From positions 1 through 58,740 of the forward strand of contig JAZRFF010000033.1 in NCBI GenBank assembly GCA_045661225.1: 58,740 bases of DNA, read 5' to 3'. The first letter of the stretch is position 1. Each line of letters starts with the position of its first letter. The notes below the pieces were generated by a model. That model had not been told where the DNA came from and did no database searches. It worked only from the letters and a program-made list of their open reading frames with translations. This document shows, piece by piece, positions 42,608 to 51,174 of the stretch. Origin of the DNA: HGM04593 sp045661225 (GTDB taxonomy: Bacteria; Bacteroidota; Bacteroidia; Bacteroidales; Bacteroidaceae). Both the position numbers and the translations under genes were made by a program.

Positions 42608-45103
42608 TTACAACAACGCCTTCAAGCGGAATTCAAGATCCGATTCATCGGCACACAGCACCTGACGAGGCTTACTGCCCTCTTGCTCACCCACAATACC
42701 CGTTTGACACAGCTGGTCCATTATACGACCGGCACGGTTAAACCCAACATTAAACTTACGTTGAATGAGCGATGTAGAACCGTGCTGGGCAAGCACAACC
42801 GCACGTGCAGCCTCGGCAAACAGGGGGTCCAGTTTATCGGAACTGATTTCACCACGCGCACCGCCACCATCAATGGTAACATCAACCGCATCATCAGGCT
42901 CCGGCAGTATATAGGCGTGAGTATAGCCCTGCTGCTTGGCAATATACGCACAAACTCGCTCCACCTCCTTTGTTTCTACAAGCGCACACTGCACACGCAC
43001 CGGGTCGTTGCCGGCGAGGAAGAGCATATCGCCCCTACCCTGCAACTGATTCGCACCCGACCTGTCAAGGATTGTACGCGAGTCTATCGCCGATATCACC
43101 CTGAAAGCCATACGCGCCGGGAAGTTCGCCTTTATCGTACCGGTAATAATATTCGTTGTCGGACGCTGCGTAGCAATAATCATATGTATACCCACAGCAC
43201 GCGCTTTCTGAGCGATACGCGCAATAGGTTGTTCAACCTCACGTCCGGCAGTCATCATAAGGTCGCCATACTCATCAATAACAACCACGATATAAGGCAT
43301 AAAACGATGACCTTTTGTCGGTAACAACTCTTTATCAAGAAATTTCTTGTTATACTCCTTTACCGAACGTACCGCCGCAAGCTGCAACAGCTTGTAACGA
43401 TTATCCATCTCTACACAAAGCGATTTAAGCGTACGCACCACCCTGTTGACGTCGGTTATGATAGGTTCATTCTCACCCTCAAGCTTTGCAAGAAAATGCT
43501 TTTCAAGCACACCGTAGAGACTAAGCTCTACCATCTTGGGGTCCACCATCACGAACTTAAGGTATGCAGGGTGCATCTTGAACAGCAGCGATGTGATTAT
43601 AGCATTAAGACCTACCGACTTACCCATACCCGTAGCACCGGCAACAAGCAAGTGCGGCATTTTTGCCATATCCACCATATACACCTCGTTCGAGATTGTC
43701 TTTCCAAGCGCCAGAGGAAGTTCCATATCGGTTTCCTTATACTTACGGCTGTTAAGCAGAGACATCATTGGCACAATCTGCTTTTTCGCGTTAGGAACCT
43801 CAATACCAATTGTACCCTTGCCGGGAATAGGCGCCACAATACGTATACAAAGCGCCGACAGGCTCATCGCAATATCGTCCTCGAGGTTACGTATTTTTGA
43901 AATTCTCACGCCCGGAGCAGGAGTAATCTCGTAAAGAGTAATTGTCGGGCCGACTGTCGCTTTTATCGAACTGATATCTATTCCGAAGTTCTTCAGAACC
44001 TCAACAATCTTATTAGCATTTGCAGCCTGCTCGTCACGGTCTATCGACTGTGCTGTTTGCTCATACTCATCGAGCAAATCCAGCGTAGGAGATTTGTAGA
44101 AGCTCAACTCGTCCTTCGGGTTTATGCTACGTACCATTTTTCCGCCCATATCCTCATCACCCTCGGCCTTCTCTACCTCCATCTGCAGCCCCGCGCCCTC
44201 TTCGGCATCACCAATAATTTCACGATTCATCTCATCAAACCTGCGCGCAAGCTCATCATCGTCCACACACTCATCATCAGCCTCTGTATCTTCATCATCG
44301 TCCTCATCTTCATCAAAATCATCGTCATCATCGTCCGTTTCATCATCATCATCATTTTCTTCCTCGTCATCATACTCTTCGGGTTCGTCCTCCTTTATTT
44401 CCGGCAAACCATCACCGGCATCATCAACACGCTCCGATTCATTTTCCCCTGAACCTTCGCCACGCTTGATAGTCAACTTTTTCTGCAACCAGGGAATTGT
44501 CTCCTTGGTAACAAAAAGCATAAAGAAGAAAAGCACAAGTACAAGTACAAGCACAACCCCTACAGGGCCGACAAACTCTTTAATAACCCCCAGCAAGAAG
44601 TTTCCGTGCGCACCGCCGGGAGAGACAAAAGCCGTATCACCCCCTGCACCAAAGACAAAGGAGAAAAGCAACGACAGCCACACAATTGCAATAGCAGTCA
44701 GCACGCTCCAGCGCAAGAGCCTTATTTTAGCAATACGCATAAGAGTGACCGCAACAACCACGAGCAACGGAAAAAGCAACACCGACGCCCAGCCGAAGCA
44801 ACCATTAACAAGATATTCGGCAAGCATAGCACCACCCTTGCCCGAACTGTTGGCAGCCGTAACCGCCACACCGGCACCACTCTCCGACACCGCCTCAACA
44901 ACAGTCTGGTCGTTGCCGCCATTCGAGAAGAACGACACAAAAGAGGTGCACAGGAATATAGAGAAAAGTGCCACAATAATTCCAATCACAAACTGCACGC
45001 GATAGTCAAGGCAATACCCTTTGAACACTGCGCACAAGTTTCTTATTTTTGAAAAAACAGATTGTGACTCCTTGCTGTTGCTATTTTTTTTCTTCTTAGC
45101 CAT
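42608..45103 (-). CDS. ftsK: DNA translocase FtsK/SpoIIIE
   Basis: A septum-located DNA pump that clears and resolves chromosome termini. The 831-residue protein has four N-terminal membrane helices (about 30-195), an acidic linker (about 236-283, made almost only of Asp and Glu), an alpha/beta motor with Walker A GATGMGKSVGLN (about 487-498) and Walker B PYIVVVIDEYGDLMM, and a C-terminal gamma winged helix (about 760-831, GSTSLIQRKFNVGFNRAGRIMDQL core LIQRKFNVGFNRA) for KOPS-like sites. It is first of a unit with the LolA-like gene and trxB. Confidence 0.95.
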   Translation of the reverse strand: MAKKKKNSNSKESQSVFSKIRNLCAVFKGYCLDYRVQFVIGIIVALFSIFLCTSFVSFFSNGGNDQTVVEAVSESGAGVAVTAANSSGKGGAMLAEYLVNGCFGWASVLLFPLLVVVAVTLMRIAKIRLLRWSVLTAIAIVWLSLLFSFVFGAGGDTAFVSPGGAHGNFLLGVIKEFVGPVGVVLVLVLVLFFFMLFVTKETIPWLQKKLTIKRGEGSGENESERVDDAGDGLPEIKEDEPEEYDDEEENDDDDETDDDDDDFDEDEDDDEDTEADDECVDDDELARRFDEMNREIIGDAEEGAGLQMEVEKAEGDEDMGGKMVRSINPKDELSFYKSPTLDLLDEYEQTAQSIDRDEQAANANKIVEVLKNFGIDISSIKATVGPTITLYEITPAPGVRISKIRNLEDDIAMSLSALCIRIVAPIPGKGTIGIEVPNAKKQIVPMMSLLNSRKYKETDMELPLALGKTISNEVYMVDMAKMPHLLVAGATGMGKSVGLNAIITSLLFKMHPAYLKFVMVDPKMVELSLYGVLEKHFLAKLEGENEPIITDVNRVVRTLKSLCVEMDNRYKLLQLAAVRSVKEYNKKFLDKELLPTKGHRFMPYIVVVIDEYGDLMMTAGREVEQPIARIAQKARAVGIHMIIATQRPTTNIITGTIKANFPARMAFRVISAIDSRTILDRSGANQLQGRGDMLFLAGNDPVRVQCALVETKEVERVCAYIAKQQGYTHAYILPEPDDAVDVTIDGGGARGEISSDKLDPLFAEAARAVVLAQHGSTSLIQRKFNVGFNRAGRIMDQLCQTGIVGEQEGSKPRQVLCADESDLEFRLKALL

Positions 45104-45198
45104 AAAAACGTCGTGTCTTACACAATTTATAGAAAAACCCCGCTATCCCGGCACCATACAATAATAAACAAACGCGCGCACGAGCGGAAATACAAACG

Positions 45199-45206
45199 CG
45201 AAGATA
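45199..45206 (-). promoter_or_regulatory. -7 box TATCTTCG of ftsK
   Basis: Minus-strand TATCTTCG followed by CG, 95 nt before the ftsK ATG. Confidence 0.5.
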
Positions 45207-45251
45207 GTAAAAAAATAAATACTATAGTCTCTCTCCTCCGCTATTTTTTTG

Positions 45252-45259
45252 TAACTTTG
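45252..45259 (+). promoter_or_regulatory. -7 box TAACTTTG of the DUF5063-exonuclease-rlmI unit
   Basis: Perfect TAnnTTTG followed by C, 26 nt before the ATG at 45286. Confidence 0.7.
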
Positions 45260-45285
45260 CCACAAAATCCAAAGAGAACAAAATT

Positions 45286-45831
45286 ATGGATAACAAAGAA
45301 GATATTGTTTTTTCCCGCAACACCGTAGAATTCGTCACAGTTGCAGCCGAGTACTGCGCCTATCTAGAGCGCACAAACGAGCACGACCGCAAGGAGTTTG
45401 TCGACACCCTGCTTAAATTACTGCCGTTGCTATACATCAAGGCACAAATGTTACCCGGCGAAGAAAGAATAAACGACGAAGACCTTGAAGATTTTGTAAC
45501 AGAAGACAGTTACGAAGTGCTGCGTATGACAATATTCGACCTTCTCGCCGACAAAGACAGCTACCTCGATGTTTTTGTCGCAGATATGAAATACAGCGAC
45601 ACCCCTGTTACAAAAAGCATCTCCGAAGACCTTGCCGACATTTATCAGGACATAAAAAATTTCATCTGTCTGTTCCAGTTAGGCATCAACGAGACTATGC
45701 ACGACGCTATAATCGAGTGCAACGAGCACTTTCGTCAATACTGGGGCCAGACACTTGTAAACACAATGCGCGCCCTGCACGACATAAGATACAACACAAC
45801 CGACGAAGAAGACAACGAGAGGAATGAGTAA
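45286..45831 (+). CDS. DUF5063 domain protein
   Basis: A 181-residue acidic, helical cytoplasmic protein (VTVAAEYCAYLERT, LLKLLPLLYIKAQMLP, CNEHFRQYWGQTLVNTMRALHDIR) resembling the Bacteroidota family DUF5063. No enzymatic motif is visible. It overlaps the following exonuclease gene by 8 nt, so they are translationally coupled. Function unknown; the recurring neighbourhood with an RNase-D-like nuclease and an rRNA methyltransferase hints at RNA metabolism. Confidence 0.75.
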   Translation: MDNKEDIVFSRNTVEFVTVAAEYCAYLERTNEHDRKEFVDTLLKLLPLLYIKAQMLPGEERINDEDLEDFVTEDSYEVLRMTIFDLLADKDSYLDVFVADMKYSDTPVTKSISEDLADIYQDIKNFICLFQLGINETMHDAIIECNEHFRQYWGQTLVNTMRALHDIRYNTTDEEDNERNE

Positions 45832-46408
45832 CTACAGAGCACATATAGAAAAAAGCGAAATCAGCACAATGCCGACCGTCACATTCGGCGGCAGAATAAT
45901 AACGATAGACACCGTCGAAGCCACCGACAAGGCCGTAAAAGCCCTTGAAAGCGAGAATATCCTCGGCATCGACACCGAGACACGTCCATCATTCCGCAAA
46001 GGCATACAACACGAAGTTTCGCTCATACAGTTGTCGACACCCGACACCTGCTTTCTCATAAGACTCAACCGCGTAGGAATACCCGACTCCCTTATATCGC
46101 TCCTCGAGAACAGCAGAATAACAAAAGTCGGCCTCTCGCTGCACGATGATTTTCAGGCATTATGCCGTCGCCGCAAGTTCAAAGCCGGCAATTTTCTGGA
46201 CCTTCAGAAACAGGTAGGCAACTACGGTATTGAAGAGATGAGCCTGCAGAAGATTTTTGCAATAATCTTCGGACAACGCATTTCAAAAAACCAGCAACTC
46301 ACAAACTGGGAAAACGACGTTCTCACCGACAAGCAAAAGCTCTACGCCGCAACCGACGCGTGGGCCTGCCTTGAGATATACAACAAGTTAAAACAAGAAA
46401 ACAGATAA
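45824..46408 (+). CDS. DEDDy 3'-5' exonuclease, RNase D-like
   Basis: A 194-residue single-domain exonuclease. The DEDDy residues are visible: D50 and E52 in LGIDTETRP, an Asp in GLSLHDDFQAL (about 108), and Y-x3-D in YAATDAWACLEIY (about 173-177). It lacks the HRDC domains of full RNase D, so it may act on RNA or DNA. The start overlaps the DUF5063 gene by 8 nt and rlmI follows after 3 nt. Confidence 0.88.
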   Translation: MSNYRAHIEKSEISTMPTVTFGGRIITIDTVEATDKAVKALESENILGIDTETRPSFRKGIQHEVSLIQLSTPDTCFLIRLNRVGIPDSLISLLENSRITKVGLSLHDDFQALCRRRKFKAGNFLDLQKQVGNYGIEEMSLQKIFAIIFGQRISKNQQLTNWENDVLTDKQKLYAATDAWACLEIYNKLKQENR

Positions 46409-46411
46409 AAG

Positions 46412-47593
46412 ATGGAAAAATCCGTTATACTAAAGCGAGGCAAAGAAGAGTCACTACACCGCTACCACCCCTGGATATTTTCGGGTGCCATTCAGCGCAT
46501 CGAAGGCAACCCCGAAGAGGGCGACATTGTAACCGTTTACACCAACGAGCGTAAATTCATCGCACGCGGTCACGTACAAGTCGGCAGCATCGCCGTCCGA
46601 GTGCTCACCTTCAACGACGAACCCGTCGACCAAGCATTTTGGGAAAGACGCATCGCAACTGCTTTCGACCTTCGCGAAAGGACTGGAATATCTTCACGTG
46701 AAGACAACAACACCTACCGTCTCGTACACGGCGAGGGCGACAACCTTCCGGGACTTATTATAGACATATACGGCGACACAGCCGTAATGCAGGCACACAG
46801 CGTGGGTATGCACGTCAACCGCAAGGAGATAGCCGAAGCCGTGAAAAAGATTTTGGGCAACACCATAAACAACATCTACTACAAGTCGGACACCACACTG
46901 CCCTACAAAGCCGACATAAACAAAGACAACGGTTATATAATGGGCGGTAACGCAAGCAACATCTCTACCGAATACGGCCTGAAGTTCCACATCGACTGGC
47001 TACGCGGACAAAAGACCGGATTCTTCGTCGACCAGCGCGAGAACCGCTCACTGCTCGAGAAATACGCCAAAGGGCGCAAACTGCTTAATATGTTCTGTTA
47101 CACCGGCGGATTTTCAATATACGCCTTGCGCGGAGGTGCCGAGATTGTCCACTCTGTCGATAGTTCCTCAAAAGCCATCGATTTGACCAATGCCAACGTC
47201 GAGATAAATTTCCCCGGCGACACACGCCACACAGCCTACGCCGAAGACGCATTCGAATACCTCGACCGTATGGGCAACAACTACAACCTCATAATCCTTG
47301 ACCCTCCGGCATTCGCAAAGCACCGCGACAGCCTGCGTAACGCCCTCATCGGCTACCGCCGTCTGAACGCCAAGGCCATTGAGAAGATTCAGCCGGGCGG
47401 AATACTGTTCACATTCTCCTGTTCGCAAGTCGTGAGCAAAGAAAATTTCCGAACAGCAGTCTTTACCGCCGCAGCGATGGCAAAGCGCAACGTACGCATA
47501 CTGCACCAGTTGACCCAACCGGCCGACCACCCTGTAAACATCTACCACCCCGAGGGTGAATACCTGAAAGGCCTTGTGCTATACGTTGAATAA
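46412..47593 (+). CDS. Class I SAM-dependent rRNA methyltransferase, RlmI-like (23S rRNA m5C)
   Basis: A 393-residue protein with an N-terminal PUA domain (about 1-85, KRGKEESLHRYHPWIFSGAIQRIEG in part: RYHPWIFSGAI) and a methyltransferase domain with FFVDQRENRSLL, MFCYTGGFSIYAL (SAM loop), LIILDPPAFAKH (motif IV) and FTFSCSQVVS (motif VI with Cys). RlmI methylates C1962 of E. coli 23S rRNA; close paralogues exist, so the exact site is not certain. Third gene of the DUF5063 unit. Confidence 0.88.
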   Translation: MEKSVILKRGKEESLHRYHPWIFSGAIQRIEGNPEEGDIVTVYTNERKFIARGHVQVGSIAVRVLTFNDEPVDQAFWERRIATAFDLRERTGISSREDNNTYRLVHGEGDNLPGLIIDIYGDTAVMQAHSVGMHVNRKEIAEAVKKILGNTINNIYYKSDTTLPYKADINKDNGYIMGGNASNISTEYGLKFHIDWLRGQKTGFFVDQRENRSLLEKYAKGRKLLNMFCYTGGFSIYALRGGAEIVHSVDSSSKAIDLTNANVEINFPGDTRHTAYAEDAFEYLDRMGNNYNLIILDPPAFAKHRDSLRNALIGYRRLNAKAIEKIQPGGILFTFSCSQVVSKENFRTAVFTAAAMAKRNVRILHQLTQPADHPVNIYHPEGEYLKGLVLYVE

Positions 47594-47649
47594 ACAAAAA
47601 GAGAATGCAGTAAAAGTAAAAACCCACACAAAAAGCCGCACTCCCCGCG

Positions 47650-47698
47650 AATATTTTCAGAAAATATTTTGCAGGCTCAAAGAGTTTTACTACCTTTG
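47650..47698 (+). promoter_or_regulatory. Promoter of the L31 gene with overlapping inverted repeat
   Basis: TTTG at 47668-47671, 19-nt spacer, TACCTTTG at 47691-47698: a textbook promoter. A perfect inverted repeat AATATTTT-CAG-AAAATATT (47650-47668) overlaps the -33 element and could be an operator. Confidence 0.75.
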
Positions 47699-47763
47699 CA
47701 CCTCGAAAAGCCATTACACTACATTTGTTACCAGCAAATAAAAATTAAAAAAACAATACAATA

Positions 47764-48018
47764 ATGAAAAAAGATCTTCATCCGGCATCATATCGCCCTG
47801 TTGTCTTCAAAGATATGTCAAACGGCGATTGCTTCCTTTCACAGTCTACTTGCAACACAAAAGAGACTATCGAGTTCGAGGGCGAGACTTACCCCTTGGT
47901 AAAGCTTGAGATTTCAAACACTTCTCACCCCTTCTACACCGGTAAGGCAAAGCTCGTCGACACAGCTGGTCGCGTAGACAAGTTTATGAGCCGTTACAGC
48001 AGAACTATCAAGAAGTAA
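47764..48018 (+). CDS. rpmE2: 50S ribosomal protein L31, type B
   Basis: An 84-residue protein of the large subunit. MKKDLHPASYRPVVFKDMSNG and ETYPLVKLEISNTSHPFYTGK are type B signatures; the CxxC zinc motifs of type A are absent. In many bacteria type B L31 replaces the zinc form under Zur control; here it could simply be the only L31. It has its own promoter and terminator. Confidence 0.96.
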   Translation: MKKDLHPASYRPVVFKDMSNGDCFLSQSTCNTKETIEFEGETYPLVKLEISNTSHPFYTGKAKLVDTAGRVDKFMSRYSRTIKK

Positions 48019-48037
48019 TCGGGCTGACAAAAAGTTT

Positions 48038-48066
48038 AAAAGGTGTATGCAAATACACCTTTTTTT
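48038..48066 (+). terminator. Terminator of the L31 gene
   Basis: AAAAGGTGTAT (48038-48048) and ATACACCTTTT (48053-48063) with a GCAA loop and continuing T-run. Confidence 0.93.
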
Positions 48067-48108
48067 ATGCACTGAAATTCACACACACTCGACACAAGCA
48101 CAGCAACA

Positions 48109-48486
48109 ATGGGAAGAAAAAAATTTTCGGAAAAAGAGATAACCATCATACGCAAACTACTCGGCAGCAGACTATCGGGCAACCGCGCCCAACAAAAGAT
48201 GGTACGTCACACACTGCGCACTGTATTCGAGTTCAACATATCCGATTTCAACATACAAGGCAAGGCATTCACCCCCGCCGACCTTGACGAGTGCGTACGC
48301 CGCGGACGCATACAGATACTCGACGACGCCACTATTGAATCAATGAAGCTACGTTACGCCGAGAAGAAACAGCACGACGAAGCAATGCGTCAGGCCGAGG
48401 CCATTGCCGACGGCGAAGCCACCGACTGGCAGCAAGTTCTAAAAGAGTGGAACGAATATTACGCGAACAACCCCGAACAAGCATAA
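48109..48486 (+). CDS. Hypothetical protein, small basic N-terminus
   Basis: A 125-residue protein I do not recognise. The N-terminal half is basic and helical (MGRKKFSEKEITIIRKLLGSR, then NRAQQKMVRHTLRTVFEF), the middle has FTPADLDECVRRGRIQILDD, and the C-terminal half is an acidic helix (AEKKQHDEAMRQAEAIADGEATDW). No signal peptide, membrane segment or metal motif. The size and charge allow nucleic-acid binding, but this is a guess. It follows L31 after a terminator and shows no clear promoter box of its own. Confidence 0.7.
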   Translation: MGRKKFSEKEITIIRKLLGSRLSGNRAQQKMVRHTLRTVFEFNISDFNIQGKAFTPADLDECVRRGRIQILDDATIESMKLRYAEKKQHDEAMRQAEAIADGEATDWQQVLKEWNEYYANNPEQA

Positions 48487-48657
48487 CCCGCCTTTTCACG
48501 CAGGACACAAACCACAACAAACAGGCAAAAAGAAAAAAAGACAGAGTGCCACAAAGCACAAACAGCACAACCCTGCCACTCAGGAAAACAAACCCGTTTC
48601 ACAGCCCACGACAAACGCCGAAGATTCAGTACAACCAAGAGCATCGTCAAACAAACG

Positions 48658-49707
48658 CTATCCACGCTTGGCAAATAAAAGAAACGAAAGCACCCTCGAC
48701 CTTTGCAAAAGACGCGCCACTGCGACCAAGACAACAAGAACAAGCGCAGCAATCAAAGGAGAGAGCAAACAGTTAAACAGCACAGTTGGAACAGCATCAA
48801 AACAGATAAAGGCACCAAGCACCGCCTCCAGCACCACCGCCTGCATCAAATACACCTCTAAGGTATACCGCCCACAGTTCGCCAAATGCGACACAGCAGC
48901 ACACTCCTGCACACCACCAAACAATTTATCAAACAGCACGAACAGCACAAGCGACCCCGAGATACCAATCACGGCACGATACACACGCACAAACAACTGA
49001 CAAGCAACCCCCATCATATCCCCGCTGCGCAGCGCAGCCACCAGGTTCGAAGGGAGCAAGAAACCACCGTCCCAAAAACAGAACAGCAGCGCAAACACCG
49101 GCAACGACACCCAAAGAATAACATTTGCACGCTTTTGCACCCACCCGGCATACTCACGCAACGCCATACCGACCAGAAAACAGGGATACATAACCTTCAC
49201 ATTCCACCAAGGAAACAACTGGCTGACCAAAAGCGTGAGCAGAACCCAGCAAACAACAGACAGCCCAATCCTGCGCCCGCACCAGGCAAGAACATAACAC
49301 GCAAACAAACTCTTCAGAAACCAAAAGCTACCGGACGCCGCATCAAAGTTCGCGCCGAGGCTACTATGCCCCAAGTTGTTACCGGGAACAAAATAGTCGC
49401 ACAAGCAAAAAAGCAAAAAAAGAATAACGCTCCACGAAAAGACAGGCAAGAGCAGCCCGACAACCTTCTTTTTAAAAAACTCCTTAGCCTCCAAACGAAT
49501 CGACGAAGCCGAAAAATAGCCCGAAATCATCATAAAAAGCGGCATATGAAACGAGTATATAGTACTATACACACCATTCTCAACCGCAGGTGCGGTAAGG
49601 AACTGCTGCACACAATGTCCATAAAGAACAAGATAAATAGCAAACAATTTCAATAAGTCCAGCGACAAGACACGACCGCCGCACTTTTTCACAGCACATT
49701 TTTCCAT
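48658..49707 (-). CDS. Acyltransferase family 3 membrane protein
   Basis: A 349-residue integral membrane protein with about ten helices. The start SLDLLKLFAIYLVLYGHCVQQF contains the D-x-x-K/R and histidine of acyltransferase-3 proteins, and YSFHMPLFMMISGYF is the second family motif. Members O-acetylate or succinylate surface polysaccharides. I start at the ATG at 49707 (MEKCAVKKC) since the longer frame uses a GTG. It is the last gene in a unit with a peptidoglycan-binding protein, so a cell-wall or envelope glycan may be the acceptor. Confidence 0.85.
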   Translation of the reverse strand: MEKCAVKKCGGRVLSLDLLKLFAIYLVLYGHCVQQFLTAPAVENGVYSTIYSFHMPLFMMISGYFSASSIRLEAKEFFKKKVVGLLLPVFSWSVILFLLFCLCDYFVPGNNLGHSSLGANFDAASGSFWFLKSLFACYVLAWCGRRIGLSVVCWVLLTLLVSQLFPWWNVKVMYPCFLVGMALREYAGWVQKRANVILWVSLPVFALLFCFWDGGFLLPSNLVAALRSGDMMGVACQLFVRVYRAVIGISGSLVLFVLFDKLFGGVQECAAVSHLANCGRYTLEVYLMQAVVLEAVLGAFICFDAVPTVLFNCLLSPLIAALVLVVLVAVARLLQRSRVLSFLLFAKRG

Positions 49708-49757
49708 ACCTTTCCCTTTTTCATAGTAAAGCAGTACCCCAGGCAAAGAGCTCCCCA

Positions 49758-50282
49758 CTACCTTCTCTTGCGTAAAGCCTTAATAAGTTCACGACCTATT
49801 ATCCCATCTTCACAAAATCCATTCAGTCGCTGAAAGCGCTTAACAGCCCTCACAAGCTCCCCATCGTACAGAACCCCACCCCCTTCGGTGTATATCAGGC
49901 TATCCTCCTCGATGTAAATTTTATTTACCAAGATACGTGCTACCGCCCTCACGTCGCGGCCACTATCGCCACGCATAATGACACGCTCGCCAAGCGAATA
50001 ACCGACAGGCTCATACTCAACACGAGACGCACCTTTTTTCTTTGTTTTTACACCATTTTTCCTGGTACTTTTCTTGCCCGACGAGCTTCTCTTTCTCGAA
50101 GTTTTTTCTTTCCGTTCTTTAACGATACGAGGCCTCACACTATCCCCCGACACCTTGCGATACTCCGTTACCACACCCGACACACGTTCCTTACCCGGAA
50201 CAAATTGCGCCGATGCACCCACAGCCATAAGCAAGAAGAAAAAGAAGAGACAAAAGCCCCGGCAAAAACAGTTACTTCTCAT
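49758..50282 (-). CDS. Secreted peptidoglycan-binding domain protein
   Basis: A 174-residue protein with a signal peptide (MRSNCFCRGFCLFFFFLLMAVG, then ASAQ), a very basic linker (about 55-85, rich in KTSRKR-type runs) and a C-terminal PG_binding_1 fold (about 98-170: RGDSGRDVRAVARIL, YDGELVRAVKRFQRLNGFCEDGIIGRELI core VKRFQRLNG). It lacks a catalytic domain. It overlaps the RluA-like gene by 11 nt upstream and precedes the acyltransferase by 50 nt. Probable role: binding cell wall. Confidence 0.8.
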   Translation of the reverse strand: MRSNCFCRGFCLFFFFLLMAVGASAQFVPGKERVSGVVTEYRKVSGDSVRPRIVKERKEKTSRKRSSSGKKSTRKNGVKTKKKGASRVEYEPVGYSLGERVIMRGDSGRDVRAVARILVNKIYIEEDSLIYTEGGGVLYDGELVRAVKRFQRLNGFCEDGIIGRELIKALRKRR

Positions 50283-51159
50283 TCAAGCACTTTTCGAAGA
50301 GAACAGGCACTGGTGTCTCGAAACGCATATGCTTTCCGGTCACAGGGTGAGTAAAACAAAGCATATATGCGTGCAGTCCAAGACGACGCATAGGGTCTAT
50401 AGCACTGCCATATTTTCGGTCACCCACGACAGGGTGCCCAAGGTCGGCCATATGCACACGAATCTGGTTCTTACGTCCCGTTTCAAGCTCACATTCAACA
50501 AGCGAATAGCCATTCAACGCTGTTAAAACATTATAATGTGTCACAGCAAATTTACCACCATTATCAACTGGGCTTGAATGAGTTATAAAACGCTTATCCT
50601 CTGTGAGCCACGATTCTATTCGCCCCCTTGTCTTTTCAAGCTCTCCCTCGACCAACGCAATATAGCGACGGTCGGTCACAAGCTGTTGCCAACCATTTAT
50701 AAGCGACTGCTGGGTCTGCACGTCCTTGGCATACACCATAAGGCCCGACGTGTCACGGTCGAGTCTATGCACCAAATGCGAAGTGTTACGACCACCGCCC
50801 TTTTCAAGATAACGGTTAAGCACCGTCTGAACAGTTTGCTGGCGCGTATTATTGCTCATAGACAACACACCCGAGTGCTTGTCGACAACAAGCAGATAAG
50901 GATCCTCGTAGACAATCTCAAGGTCATTGCTATGGAACGACATTTTATGCTTTGTACGGTCAAGCTGCACCACCTGTCCGGCTTTCAATTCGGTCAGCGG
51001 GTGTGTCGTAATTGTGTTATTCACAAGGACAACCCTATTGCTTATTAAAGCTTTTGCTCTATTCCGGCTAATGCCGTGCATTCTATTCATTATAAAGTCT
51101 ATCAGCAAGACATCTTCAAGGACCTTAAACGTCAAAAGACTTTTAGTATTTTTACGCAT
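50272..51159 (-). CDS. RluA-family pseudouridine synthase
   Basis: Isomerises uridine to pseudouridine in rRNA or tRNA. The 295-residue protein has an N-terminal S4 domain (about 18-65, RMHGISRNRAKALISN) and the catalytic HRLDRDTSGLMVYAK motif (Asp about 136), followed by the family's GRKNQIRVHMADLGHPVVGDRKYG (core RKNQIRVHMA). Target sites differ among RluA, RluC and RluD and cannot be told here. I use the ATG at 51159; the longer frame begins with TTG. It lies 15 nt after rlmD. Confidence 0.92.
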   Translation of the reverse strand: MRKNTKSLLTFKVLEDVLLIDFIMNRMHGISRNRAKALISNRVVLVNNTITTHPLTELKAGQVVQLDRTKHKMSFHSNDLEIVYEDPYLLVVDKHSGVLSMSNNTRQQTVQTVLNRYLEKGGGRNTSHLVHRLDRDTSGLMVYAKDVQTQQSLINGWQQLVTDRRYIALVEGELEKTRGRIESWLTEDKRFITHSSPVDNGGKFAVTHYNVLTALNGYSLVECELETGRKNQIRVHMADLGHPVVGDRKYGSAIDPMRRLGLHAYMLCFTHPVTGKHMRFETPVPVLFEKCLNEK

Positions 51160-51174
51160 AATATTCAATTATAA

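Noticed and set aside
44124..45005. Long plus-strand ORF rich in serine opposite ftsK.
   Set aside because: It is the complement of the Asp/Glu triplet linker and membrane region of ftsK; the composition is an artefact of reading GAT repeats backwards.
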